A stretch of 64,000 nt of DNA from Paraspadella gotoi (lineage: Eukaryota > Chaetognatha). The notes beneath the pieces are model-generated. The model searched no databases. It was not told where the DNA came from and was given only the letters and a program-made list of their open reading frames with translations. Of this stretch, positions 1-13,400 are shown in pieces (positions within the stretch are counted from its first letter, which is position 1; every line of letters starts with the position of its first letter). The position numbers were made by a program, and so were the translations under genes. The DNA lies in assembly GCA_051294375.1 (NCBI GenBank), contig CM119264.1, positions 19,723,590 to 19,787,589 on the forward strand, written 5' to 3'.

Positions 1-663
1 AAAAGTTGGAAAGGGATCGTGGAGGTAAAAAAGTTAGGATCGTGGAGGTAAAAAAGTTAGGATTGTCAAACAAAGTTTCAAAATCGATTTAACACCTGAG
101 GCTTAGTTCTACCGTGGCTTCGAAAAATATACCTTGAGCACATGATGCTGAATTGACGTTACTCTTTCAAAGTTATCTCAGTCAAAATGGCCCTACTAGT
201 TGCCTCAACCTTTAGGGATGATGTTGTAAAAACAAAAACGGCTAATTCAAGAACTAAAACAAACACCAAAAATATCATACCAAATACAACCACAATGACT
301 ATGTACAACGACCACAATCACCATAACACTTCAACCTACCTAACCACCGCAGCTATGTACCTCAACCACAAGAACAACAATGAACACCGATAACATGGAA
401 AACGACCATAGAAACAACCATCACAACCGCCTAATAACCACAATCATGATAATGATGATAACATAATTACAACCACCCCAATGTATACCACCGCTACAAT
501 GACCTCAAATAATACAACCACAACCGCCATAATCATCTAGTCCCCTTAACTATCTCAATCATAACAGCACCAACCATAATAACATGTTACAGGGTTCTGA
601 CTTAAAATCTGTCTGTCTAAATATGATCATCCCACACGCAAGACTGTTTTACGGAATTGTTTT

Positions 664-1175
664 TATCGAGCCTACCGGCAAAGCCGGTTCAGGCTCGATA
701 TTGATTTGTGTGAGCTTCTTTGTGACGTCGTCGTCGGCGTCACGCATTTTTGTATAAAAACTACTACGCTGTTATAGTTTTGGCTGGGACATACCGTTTT
801 TTTTTAAATGAAAATTATTATGAATTACGATGAAGTTTTCTTTTTTGCATTAATGAATGACTATCATCGCATCAATGAATGACTATCATTGCATCAATGA
901 ATGACTATCATCGTATCAATGAATGATTATCATCACATCAATGAATGACTATCATCGCATCAATCATTTGGTTATTATCACATCAATCATTTGGTTATCA
1001 TGACATCGATCATTTGGTTATCATCGTATCAATTATTGGTTATCATCGCATCAATTATTGGTTATCATCGCATCAATATTTGGTTATCATCGCATCAATC
1101 ATTTGGTTATCATCGCATCAATCCTGTGGTTATCATCGCATCAATATCTGGTTATCATTGAAGGTAGGCTCGATC
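664..1175. mobile_element. Small hairpin-ended element with minisatellite core
   Basis: Positions 664-700 form a strong palindrome: TATCGAGCCT pairs with AGGCTCGATA and CCGGC with GCCGG. The first 12 bases (ATCGAGCCTACC, 665-676) recur inverted at 1163-1174 (GGTAGGCTCGAT). Between them, 850-1165 is a minisatellite of about 22-bp units (ATCGCATCAAT plus CATTTGGTTATC). A terminal hairpin, short inverted ends and a tandem core match the design of the larger HINE family here, but the sequence differs. It is an inferred second family. Confidence 0.5.
850..1165. repeat. 22-bp minisatellite
   Basis: About 14 degenerate units alternating between ATCGCATCAATGAATGACT and ATCGCATCAATCATTTGGTT types. 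Apparent short open frames across it only reflect the repeat. Confidence 0.8.
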
Positions 1176-1508
1176 CTATTCTTTTAAGATTTTTTTTCTT
1201 TCTATCTTTTGGATTGTATTCAGTATTCAAGAACAACGATAATTTATAGACAGGACAAGGCCCAATGGAAAGAGAAAATGAAGCGGGCGTTCACAATTTT
1301 GTCATAAATCTAAAAAATATAGTAATATTTATCATGACTTATCATCTGATTAGCTAAATCTCAAACTCTCATACTAGAGAAGCAGTAAAAGTTTTTTTTG
1401 AAGAACATTTTTATCGTGATGCTGTTATCTGCAATTTGGTTAGGTTTTTTTTATTAATCATTTTTAAAACGGGTAAACATTTCATTTAAATTTATTTCTT
1501 TTTTTCAG

Positions 1509-1784
1509 ACTATCCTCATTTAGAAAATTTAGAAAATATAACAGTAAACGAAAATGATTCTGCATTACTTTCAGTAGATATATTTTCTATACCAAACCCA
1601 AGTGTAGATTGGTATAAAGATGAACGAATTCTAGATGAAACTAGCAATATCCATTTCAAGCAAAAAGAGAATACCTATTTCTTACTGTTAGATTGCGTTT
1701 CTGAGGCAGACGGTGGATTGTACAAAGTTAAAGCTGTAAATGATGTTGGAGAAGCAATTGGTAGTGCTGAGCTTACAGTATTAG
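1509..1784 (+). CDS. Ig exon 1 (Ig1)
   Basis: The exon runs from TTTTTTCAG to a GTTCGT donor, phase 1 to phase 1, 276 nt. It encodes one whole I-set domain, with VDWYKDE on the C strand and GLYKVKAVNDVGE on strand F. No in-frame ATG opens it, so it is an internal exon; the upstream exon lies outside the window. The B-strand cysteine is replaced (LLSVDIFS), as in many domains of this chain. Confidence 0.9.
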
Positions 1785-4700
1785 GTTCGTAACAAAGCTA
1801 AAAACTTGTAATCCTTTCCTGTTGAATTTAACGCAAGTGGAACACAAAACCCCTACTGTAAATAAGAAAAAATCGTTTTTATTTATTTTTATAAGGATGT
1901 AATTACATAAAAATACTTTATAATAATACTAGTGTTATTCCTTATAATCCTAATACTCAGACTCCAGCGATTATTTTTATAATATCTATTTTTATTATTA
2001 TGATGAAAATGCTTGAATTTTACATGTATAGTAGTATTTTACGATATTTTATTTACATTTTAGTTCCACCTGTATTTGAAAACAATTTGTCAAACAAAAC
2101 AGTAACTGCAGGCAGTATGCTAGAATTATTTGTGGTGGTAAGGTCAAATCCAAAAGCAAATATTACATGGTACAAGGATGAAGAACCAATCGGTATTTCG
2201 GAAAGATTAGAGTTCAGTAATGAAGAAAGAATTTACAAATTATCAATCAAAAATGTTCAAAAGGTAGATGGAGCTGTTTATGCTGTAAGCGCAAATAACA
2301 TATTGGGAGAAGCAAGGACAAAAGCAAAAATTTCAATTCAAGGTAGATATATATCTTTGAACACCAATTTCAGGCTTAATTTTACTTTCAGAGACTTGAC
2401 ATCCCTGAACAAACCCTGTTCAGTGTTTTTTAGTCGGATCTGCTTGTCAGCAGATCCCGACTCTAAAATTCACTTTATTGGTCCGTCGGTCCGCTCCCTC
2501 AATCTTGCCGGGCATTCACTTATATCATGTCAGAACATCGAATTATGATAAATTATTAAAAAAAAACGATGTCCGTCCATCCGTTTCTCTAATTGATTAT
2601 GCTTCTTTTTATTTTTATATTAAATGTAAATACAAGATGTGTTAATCAATCAAATAATTAATCAGTTAATTAGTTAATTAATCAATAATTAATTAATCAG
2701 TCAATTAATCAATTAATTATCAAATCAATTAATTATTTATGTCAGTTAATTATTCAACCAATCAATTTATTTATTAATTAATTATTTAATCAATCAATCA
2801 AGTCAATAGTTATCGGCATTATTTTCGTCATCGCTATCATTGTCGTCGTTGCTTTGTCAGTGACGAAAAGACCTAAACAAACATTTTGGATCAAATTAAT
2901 TAATTTATTAATTAACTTCCGCTAATGATCGTGAAAGTGGAAATAAGTTTAAATGAAAAAAACAAAAGTCATATTTACTTGAAGCATTTTGAATTATATT
3001 TACTCATAATTATTATATTGATTAAAAATTGGATTGATAAATTTAAATGAAGTTTTGTGTGTGGGTAGGAAACTATGAGATTAAGCTGGATATAAGTTTT
3101 GATGGAATCGTAGGAGTGGAAAAGAGTTTAATACAGAAAATCCAAAGTAGCCATAGCCGATGAAATTTTAATGCTAATGTATACAACGTTAAAATAATCT
3201 ATCATGAGCATTGATTATAGTATTAAAATATTTTTTGTCAAAAATGATTTTTTTCTGAGGGTACTAGCCTAATTAAAATTATTATATTACTATATAATTT
3301 TTTTTTTAATCTTAAAATTTTTCATTGGATTCTGATAGAGCATAAAAAGTTAAACAAGAAATATAATTACAGCTTTTATAAATTATTATGTTTTCTTAGT
3401 CAAAATTTAAAAAAACTGATAAAATCATCAAAAGATGATGATGATGACGATTTTTTATGTTTTTTCTTATTTTTCTTATATTTCAAAAAGAATTATACTT
3501 TGAGTAGACAACTTTTTATCGGCTATCTGAATCTGGTCTTAAAATTTAAAAATTCTCAAAAAAATTTTGGCTTTTCCTATCTATAAATAAATATTAAAAA
3601 ATTAATTACTAGGGTATAGAGCCATTTAAGAAATTTTTTGTTCATTGAAAGTATACTTAAAAATGTATAACTTTTTGTTTGAGCTTGTACTCACTCTAAA
3701 TTTATTAATCACCCCATTGAGTGCGGCTACCCCTACCCAAAGACACATTTACCATGAAAGAAAAAAAATTGTGGCTGTAGAAAATGTTTATTATTTTCTA
3801 TGCCACGAGGGTCGCGCGTTCGATTCGTCGGCTGTAGGTTAAACTGGCTTTAACATGGAGCAAGGTTTTCTAAATCTCGAATGACGTAAAATTCGAATAA
3901 ATGATGAATAAATCGTGAATAAATTGTGCATAAGTTTATTATTGTAGAGGTAAATAAATGGCGAATTTAAAGTAATACAATAAGTTCATGTAGAAAATCC
4001 TTGGATTCCATCAAAACTACGGTTCCATACAGCCGATCTTTTCCAGAGAAACGATTATAATCAAATGACAAGTGACGAGGTTTTGAATTTAGACCCATTA
4101 GAGCTGGACCTCCCTGTAATGACCAAGGTAAAGAAACAATAAAAAAAACAAAAATTGAAGGCTTCATATTAGAAAATGATATGCTGCTTTTTCGAGCCGA
4201 AAATCGGTTTTGGAATAACCACTGGACCAAATATATTGAAATTTTGTACATATGATCCTTAATAGTTTCATTTGTATAGCCAAAGTCTACCTTCATGCCA
4301 AATTTTATCAACTTTGATTGAGTAATTTTTGCGGAATCGTTTCTCGTCTCTAAAAACGGCGTATCATTTTCTAATATGAAGCCTTCTGTAACAATAGTAA
4401 TAATTTTTTCGACTGTATAATATGCAGTCGAATAATATGCAGTGCATATTTTAATCTATGAGACTGCACATCGCGTCCTAACTAAAACCAAAAGAAAATC
4501 CCAAACCTTATTAGTCAGGAGCTGTCATTAAAATCTGAGTTTAACTATTCTGTAATGTAAATTTATTATATAATTTTTTAACTTGATTTAGCTGCGGCCT
4601 TGTTGATCAAACCACTTGCCAATATTTGTGCAAAAAAAGGAGATGCTGCGAAATTTCATTGTATTGTTACCGGATTACCATATCCAATTGTTAAATGGTC

Positions 4701-7442
4701 CAAAAATAATGAAGAAATAGTGGTAAAAAAAGATTACCAAATATTTAATGAAGATGATGATCATTTCTTAATCATTAATAATTTGTTAAGAGAAGATACT
4801 GGTATTTATTCAGTCGCCATAAAAAATGAAAGTGGTCATGATTCCAGCTCTGCAGAGTTAGAAGTATATGGTAAGTTTATCCTTTAGATTATTTATACTT
4901 TTTACTTTTATGCTTTTTGTTATTAAAATTTTTTGTCATTAATATTTTTCAGTTCCTCCAGAAATTTTAGATTTACCCAAAGTATTAGAAATAAAGGAGG
5001 GAAGTTCAGTAGAAATAAAAGCTAAGATCGTAGGAGTACCAGTTCCAGACATTGTAATACTAAAAGAAAATGAAAAGATATCAATCTCCCATGTGATGAA
5101 AATTAGCAATGATGAATATTTATTATTTGCACTCAATAATGTTACAATACTGGAAAGTGCTACATATTCTGTGATAACTACAAATGCAATTGGACGAGAT
5201 GAAAAAAGTATGGAGATTGTTGTACAAGGTGATGACAAAAAATTTGATACCTCAACATAAACATTCACATATTAATAAAAATCATTCTGAATTAGTTCTA
5301 AATTAAGTCTTTGGGTGTTGAAAGTTTTTAGTTGCCCCGTATATACTAATTGAAACTTATAGAATGTCAGAGAACCGGGCCAGAATACTTACAAAATCAG
5401 GCTAAAATTTAATTTGTTTTCAAAGTAATGAAAAGTATTATCTTTTTGCTTTTTTATCCATTAATTTTCTATTTGCTTTTTTCTAGCTCCTCCAAAAGTA
5501 GAGTTCTTAGACGAAAATTATGTTGTGGGATTATCAGAATGCCTTACAATTTCTGTTATTGTAAGTGGAGTGCCTGAACCAAAAGTTGTTTGGAACAAGA
5601 ATGGAGAGCATGTAATTGAAACAGAAAACGTTTTACTTCAAAAAACGCAGACTATACACCATTTGATAATAAAAAAAGCTTTCAAAACTGATTCAGGAAG
5701 TTATAAAATTATTGCTTCAAATTGTTTTGGGACTGTAGAGGCGAAATGCAATATAGCTGTAGAATTTTCCCCAGAATTACTTGAAAATTTAAATGATTCA
5801 GAAGTAGTAAGATTTACTTCACTTTTACTCGAGGTCATAATCAGCGGATGTCCATCTCCACAAGTTTTATGGTCAAAAAATGAAAATATCATTGAAGAAA
5901 ATAGCAATTTTAGCATAATAAATGACAATGGTAAATACAGTCTCCTGATTAAAGAAGTAACAGAGCAAAATGTGGGTCTTTACAAAGTTACAGCAAGCAA
6001 TTCTATTGGAAAGATATCATCTGAAGCCAATGTTGCAATTATAGGTAAATATTTTAGTCGGATCTGATTATCAGCAGATCCCGACTCTATAATTCACTTT
6101 GTCGGTCCGTCAGTCCGCCCCCTCAATATTGTCGATCACTCACTTATATGTCAGAACATCGAATTATGATAAATTATGAAAAAAAAATGATGTCCGTCCG
6201 TCCGTCCGTCCGTCCGTCCCACCTTAGCAAAAAACACCAATTACTCTTGATTGGACGGATGGATTTGAATAAAATTTTGTGTGTGGGTAGGGAAGTATGT
6301 GATTGAGCTGGATATGAAGTTTCGATGGAATCGTCCTAGTGGAAATGAGTTTAAATGGAAAAAACAAAAAAATATATTTCATTATTTTAACACCAATTGC
6401 TCATGATTGACCTGGAATTTTGTATGTGGGGAGGAAAGTGTGTGATTGAACAGGAAATCAAGTTTCGATGGAATCGTTTGAGTGGAAATGAGTTTAAATG
6501 GAAAAAAACAAAAAACCTGTTTCACTAATTGATTATGCTTCTTTTCTTTTTATAATAAATGTATATGCAGGATGTATTAATAAATCAAATAATTAATCAG
6601 TTAATTAATCAATTAGTCAATTAATGAATCAATAATTAATTAATCAGTCAATAAATCCGTCCATCCGTCCCACCTTAGCAAAAAGCTCCAATAACTCGTG
6701 ATTACCTGGTTGGATTAGAATGAAATTTTGTGTGTGGGTAGGAAAGCTGGATATAAAGTTTCGATGGAATTGTGTGAGTGGAAATGAGTTTAAATGAAAA
6801 AAACATAAGTCGCATTTACTAAAATCTTTTTACTTATTTTAATCAATAAATACTCTAATTAATCATAATTGGATGGATAGATTGAGTACAAATTTTTTGT
6901 GTGTGACGAAGCTTGATATAAAGTTTCGGTATGAGTGGAAATGAGTTTAAATGAAAAAAATATGAGTCACATTTACTTGAATCTTTTTACTTATTTTAGC
7001 CCATAATAGATTGAGATGAAATTTTGTGAGTGGGTAGAAAAGTGTGTGAAGAAGCTAGATATAAAGTTTTGACGGAATTGTCCTCGTGGAAATGAGTTTA
7101 AATGGAAAAAAAATAAGTCACATTTACTTGAATCTTTATTATTTATGATTACCAATAAATGTTTTAATTAATTAATTAATTATTTAGTTACAAAATGTGA
7201 AAAATGATGCAATTTAAAAAAATTATGCAAGTAGAAAAAATGATGCAAGTTGAAAAAATGATGCAAGTTAAAAAAATCTTAAAAGCATAAAGATCGTCGC
7301 AATTGCATAAAAAGAGAGAGAGAAAGAGATAAAAACGAAATAAAAGCACGATAATGCGATAGCAAAATGTAAACATGCACAAATGCGATGCTTAATTTTA
7401 CGAGTTCAATCCTAATTCAATTTTTTTTGGATAAAAACGCAT

Positions 7443-7491
<49 letters not shown>

Positions 7492-10400
7492 ACCGCAGCA
7501 GCAGAGGCAGCCAAAAAAAAGAAATAAATCAAAAGGCCGCAGCAGAAGCAGCAGGAGAAAAGAGATAAAAAGAAAGAGCCCCTGCAGAGCCAGCTGCAGA
7601 CTCGTTTTTTTCCGATGAATCAGCACTAAAAATGATCATAAAAATGATGTAAGTTGAAAAAATGATGCGAATTGTAAAAATGATGCAAATTGAAAAAATG
7701 ATGGGAGTTGAAAAAATGATGTGTTGAAAAAATTATGCGAGTTAAAAAAAATTTAAAAAAAAATTGTGATTTATCATCTGATTAGCTGATTACCGCTTAA
7801 TTATCGTAGGAAGATCCGACATTGTTTGCTCAAACTTGTTTCATCTTATTTATCTAATATAATTAACTTTTAGCTGAACCTACCTTATCAAAACTAATAT
7901 CAAAAAAGTTAATTGTTGGTGAAACTGAAGAAATAAAGATAGATTTTTTTGGAATACCTGAACCTGACATCACCTGGAAAAAGGATGATAATTTCATTCA
8001 ACAAAATGAACGAATAAAATTATATAAAAAGGAAGGACAAAGTGTTTTGGTCATTTCAAAAATAGAAGAAGTTGATGAAGGGATGTATGATATTGAAGCT
8101 ATTAATAAAGCCGGGAAAACATCGACTAGTGCAAATCTTACAGTTCAAGGTACTTGGTTATTTATCATTATACTTTTACTTTAAACCTAAATCCCATGCT
8201 TACAAGAAAATCTCCACTAGATTGGTGGCTTATATTCCGCTAACCGCTCATTGCAATGAGTTTTGTAATCTCAATTGATTCGTTTTTGTATAGAACTGAG
8301 ATAGACAACTGACAAAATTATCGAAATCATTCAAAAGAAGGGGTCAAAAGAGAAACAAAAAGTTTAAGCAATCAATGCCAGATTCACCGACTATAAAATA
8401 AAATGATTAAATGATTTTCATCGATTTATGATGAAATCTGTGACGATTAAATGAGTTTTCTCTTTAGCTACAACATCTATCTTCTCTCTTTTTACAGTTT
8501 TTTCTGTTTTTTTTTTTTAGCTTTTCTTTGTATTGAATTTTTATTTTTTCATTTTTTTCCTCTTCATTATTTTATTTTCCTATAAACATTACTGCTTTAT
8601 CTTTCTTTCATTCTATTTTTTCATTCACTAATTTCTCACTTTTTTTAAGATGTCCATTTTCATTCTCATTTCTTTTATTATTACTTTATCTTCACTGAAA
8701 TATTTTTTTTTTCATTTTATATTCTTTTGTTTTTAGACGGATCTGCTCTGAGGAGATTTCGGCTCTATAATAAACTTTGTCGGTCTGTCGGTCCCATGCA
8801 AAAATATTATCGGTAATTCACCTCGATCATCTCAGAACATTGGATTATGATAAATTATGCAAAGAAAAATAATGTCGGTCTGTCCATTCGTCCGTCCCCC
8901 ATTCACTTTGAACGACAATGACTGAGCGATTATCGGGCGATTCACCATAAATTTTGTATGTATGCACATTTTGACGTAATCACACTAGTCGAAATGAGTT
9001 TGAATGGAAACAAGTTTGAGCGAAAAATGTCGAAACTGCCCATGATTATTTAGGCAATTGATTAATTTGATCCCAAATGTTTGTTTTAAGGTCTTTTTGT
9101 CACTAACCACAACAAAAGCAATAAGGACGATGAGAATAATGCCGATAATGATTGACTTAATTTATTGACTGATTATTTAATTATTAATTATATGACTAAT
9201 TGATTAATTAACTGATTAATTATTTGATTAATTAATACATCTTGCATTTACATTTAATATAAAAATAAAAATAAGTATAATCAATTAGTGAAACAGGTTT
9301 TTTGTTTTTTTCCATTTAAACTCATTTCCACTCTAACGATTCTATCGGAAATTGATTTCCAGTTTAATCACACACTTTCCTACCCACATACAAAATTTCA
9401 GGTCAATCGCCCCATGCACTCATTAGTAATTGGCGTTCAAATAGTGAAATATATTTGTTTGTTTTTTCCAATTAAACTCATTTTCACTCCATTGAAACTT
9501 CATATCCATATCACACACTTCCCTACCCACATACAAAATTTCATTCCAATCCATCCATCCAATCACGAGTAATTAGTGTTTTTTGCAAAGGTGGGACGGA
9601 TGGACAGACAGATGGACATCATTTTTTTTTGCATAATCCTAATTCGATGTTCTGACATGATATAAGTGAGTGCCCGACAAGATTGAGGGGGCGGACTGAC
9701 AGACCGACAAAGTGAATTATAGAGTCGGGATCTGCTGATAAGCAGATCCGATTAAAAACAAAAATTATGTTTAACTATTGAGTTTTGCTTCTTTAAATTT
9801 TGAGATGGAGTCAATTAAGGTTAAAAAACTATATATTATAATTATTGATTATAAACTATGTTAAATCAAAAAAATTGTAAGATTATTCATAACTTATCAT
9901 TTTATTTTTCTTTTATTCAATTTTTTCCCTTTATTCCTTTTAGTCGGATCTGCTTTCAGCACATCCCGACTCTATAATTCACTTTGTCGGTTCGTCGGTC
10001 CGCCCCCTCAATATTGTCGGGCATTCACTTATATCATGTCAGAACATCGAATTATGATAAATTATGCAAAAAAAACGATGTCCGTCCATCCGTCCATCCG
10101 TTCGATGGATGGATGGATTGGAATGAGATTTTGTGTGTGGGTAGGGAAGTGTGTGATTGAGCTGTATATGAAGTTTTGATGGAATCGTCCGAGTGGAAAT
10201 GAGTTTAAATTGAAAAAACAAATAAATATATTTCACTACTTGAACAAAAATTATGCATGAGTGAATGGGGCGATTGACTTGATATTTTGTATTTGGGTAG
10301 AAAAGTGTTTGATTAAACTGGAAATCAAGTTTCGATGGAATATTTGAGTGGAAATAAGTTTAAATGGAAACAACAAAGAACATATTTCACTAATTGATTA

Positions 10401-13400
10401 TGCTTCTTTTTCTTTTTATCTTAAATGTAAATGCAAGAAGTATTAATTAATCAAATAATTACTCAGTTAATTAATCAATTAGTCAATTAATTAATCAATA
10501 ATTAATTAATCAAAACAAACATTTTGGATCAAATTAATTAATTAATTGCCTAATTAATTAAATAATTAACTTGCATAAATTAATTATTAATTAAATAATT
10601 AATTAACTTGAATTAATTATTAATTAATTAATTACCGATAATGATCGTGGGCAGATCCAATATTGTTTGCTCAAACTTGTTTTTTATTTTCTTGCTTTTT
10701 TTTTCGTTCTTTTTCTTTTAATCATATTAATTATTTTCATTCATTTGTTAATTCATTTTTACTATTTGGTCAGTTATTTTCCTTCATTCATTTTTGTATA
10801 TTCAAAAAAGAGAATCTAAAAATTAAATGGTACCAAGAGCCTTTTGTTTTTAGTCGGTTCTGCTTATCAGCAGATTCCGACTCTATAATTCACTTTGTCG
10901 GTCCGTCGGTCCCACCCCAAAATATTGTCGGTAAATCATTATTATCATATCAAAACCTCGAATTATGATAAATTATGCAAAAAAAATGATGTCCGTCCGT
11001 CCGTCCGTCCATCCCACCTTAGCAAAAAACACCAATTACTCGTGATTTTATGGATGAATTGGAATGAAATTTTGTGTGTTGGTAGGAAACTGTGTGATTG
11101 AGCTGGATATGAAGTTTCGATGGAATCGTGCAAGTGGAAATTGGTTTAAATGTAAAAAAACCAAAAAATCTATTTCACTATTTGAACGCCAATTGCTCAT
11201 GAGTGGATAGGGAAATTAACTTGAAATTTTGTATGATGGTAGGAAAATGTGTGATTGAGCTGGATATAAAGTTTTGATGGAATTGTGCGAGTGGAAATGA
11301 GTTAAAATAGAAAAAACAAAAGTCATATTTACTTGAATTATTTTTACTTAAATTTACTTATAATTATTATGTTTATAAAAAATTGGATAGATAAATTGAA
11401 ATGGAAATTTGTGTGTGGGTAGGAAAGTATGTGATAAAGCTGGATATAAATTTTTTGATGGAATCGTAGGAGCGGAAAAGAGTTCAAATTAGAAAACCAA
11501 AAGACACATTTATTTCTCTCTTGTTTATTTCTCTCTCTCTATCTCTCTCTGATTGATTGATTGATTGCGTGATTGATTGACCAAATTATGCCAATTGACA
11601 AAAATATGCCAGTTGACCAAATTCTGCAAGTTGACCAAATTATGCCAGTTGACCAAATTATGCCAGTTGACCAAATTATGCCAGTTGATAAAATTATGCC
11701 AGTTGACCAAATTATGCTGGTTGACCAAATTATGTTAATTGACCAAATTATGTCAGTTAAACAAATTATATCAGTTAACCAAATTATGTCAGTTAAACAA
11801 ATTAAGTCAGTTGTTTAAATTATGTCAGTTGACCAAATTATGTCAGCTAACCAAATTATGTCAGTTGACCAAATTATGTCAGTTGACCAAATAATGCCAG
11901 TGGACCAAATAATGCAAGTTGACCAAGTTAGCTTATTACCACTTAATTATCGTAGGCAGATCCGACATTGTTTGCTCAAAGTTGTTTCTATCGCGTGTTG
12001 ATGTCGAGGCTCTGTTGCTTTTCTCGATGATCCCGGCTTTCTTTGGCAATATCATGGGTTTCTCTAATCATCTCTTTCATCATTTGAAGGAGTTCGCCCA
12101 GCTTGGATCCAAGCTGCATTTCTGTTTGATCCAGTTGTGAGTTTATTCTGGATTCGCTTTCGTCAATCCGTTGATTCATATGTTGATAATTCTGTTGTTG
12201 TTTTAAGTTATTGTCGTTCACCAGCTTCAGAATTTGACGAACGCATTCTGCCTGTTGATTTTCTTGCAGTCATTGGTCTCGCAACGCCCCTGAGACTTCA
12301 AAGGTGTGGAAGTCCAGATCGATGCTACCCCCTTCGCTTTTGGTGGAGCTTCCGGGTCCCGTTGGCGCCGCCGGTGCCGTCTTTTTCCTGACGCCGATGT
12401 CCATTTTCTTTAGTGAGGTCGTGGTAAGGCCTTGTCTTTTCTTATTGGAGTCGTGTTTTGTCGAATCCACTCCGGTCACCACATTTAAGTAAGAAGACAG
12501 AGCTTTCAACATGAAACCAAAGTGGATTTTATTCTCAGAAAAGTCACAAGCAAAGACGGTGTGAGAATTTGTGGCAGATGGATTCAATACAATACAATCG
12601 GATCATCGACACGGGCTAATTTTCCTCTACTCATTGGTCAATTCCGATGATGATTCGTCCAATCAGAGAGTCCTCGCTGGATTTCTTCCGAGTCGCTGAT
12701 CCGATTCCATTCTTGGTTCTGATTCCATCTGCGATGCTATTTTCATTTGCACGATTCCATCAAAACTTTATGTACAATTTTATCACAGACTTTTGTACCA
12801 ACACACAAAATTTCAACCTAATCAATTTAAATCCGAGATGGGTCTGATTCAATGTTCTAAGATGTTCTAAGTGATTGATCAACCAAATAATGGGGGGTGA
12901 CTGACAGACCGACAAAATCAATTAAAGAGCCGGAATATGCTTTAAGCTAAAAGTAAATAATAAAATGTGCCATGAAATTATCTTGAAAGAGAGTTTAAGG
13001 AGTTAGCTCATGATAAATAGAGTATTATTATAATCTCAAATAACCTCCCTGTTTTTATCTATAGGAACTTAAAAAAATTTGACATGGTATGCAAAAACCA
13101 TCATTTGTAGGCATTGCCGTTGGATTTTTCAGCATCGATCAAAATAAAAAAATGAGCCTAGTTTTTAAATATATTCTCTTTTTTCTTCTATCATAAACCG
13201 TTTGTGCTGTAAGCAATAGAAGTTAGTCCCATTAGAGCTGGAACTCCCTATATAATAATTTTATTTTATATTATATATATTATTATTTTATATTATATTA
13301 TTATATATATTATTTTATATTAGTAATTCTCAAGTAAACTTTTGTTTTAACATTATATACTTTATTTTCATTCAGTTTTACCACGATTTGATAAAGCTTT

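Larger units (their letters stand above)
1..1508. other. Intron 5' of exon 1
   Basis: No coding exon is visible. Positions about 270-590 are a low-complexity stretch rich in CCA/CAA (ACCACAA-type), also seen at 26790-26900. From 664 to about 1175 lies a small element with a hairpin and a minisatellite, listed separately. 1180-1508 is plain AT-rich intron ending in a T-rich tract and CAG acceptor. Confidence 0.6.

Noticed and set aside
945-1249. Overlapping 60-80-codon frames
   Set aside because: Both read the 22-bp minisatellite; no independent support.
2000-2063. First ATG upstream of exon 2 as a start codon
   Set aside because: An acceptor AG with phase-compatible joining and domain start at VPP shows that the upstream codons are intron.
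7417-7626. 69-codon Leu/Ser-rich frame
   Set aside because: Translation of a (GA)n tract within a composite repeat.
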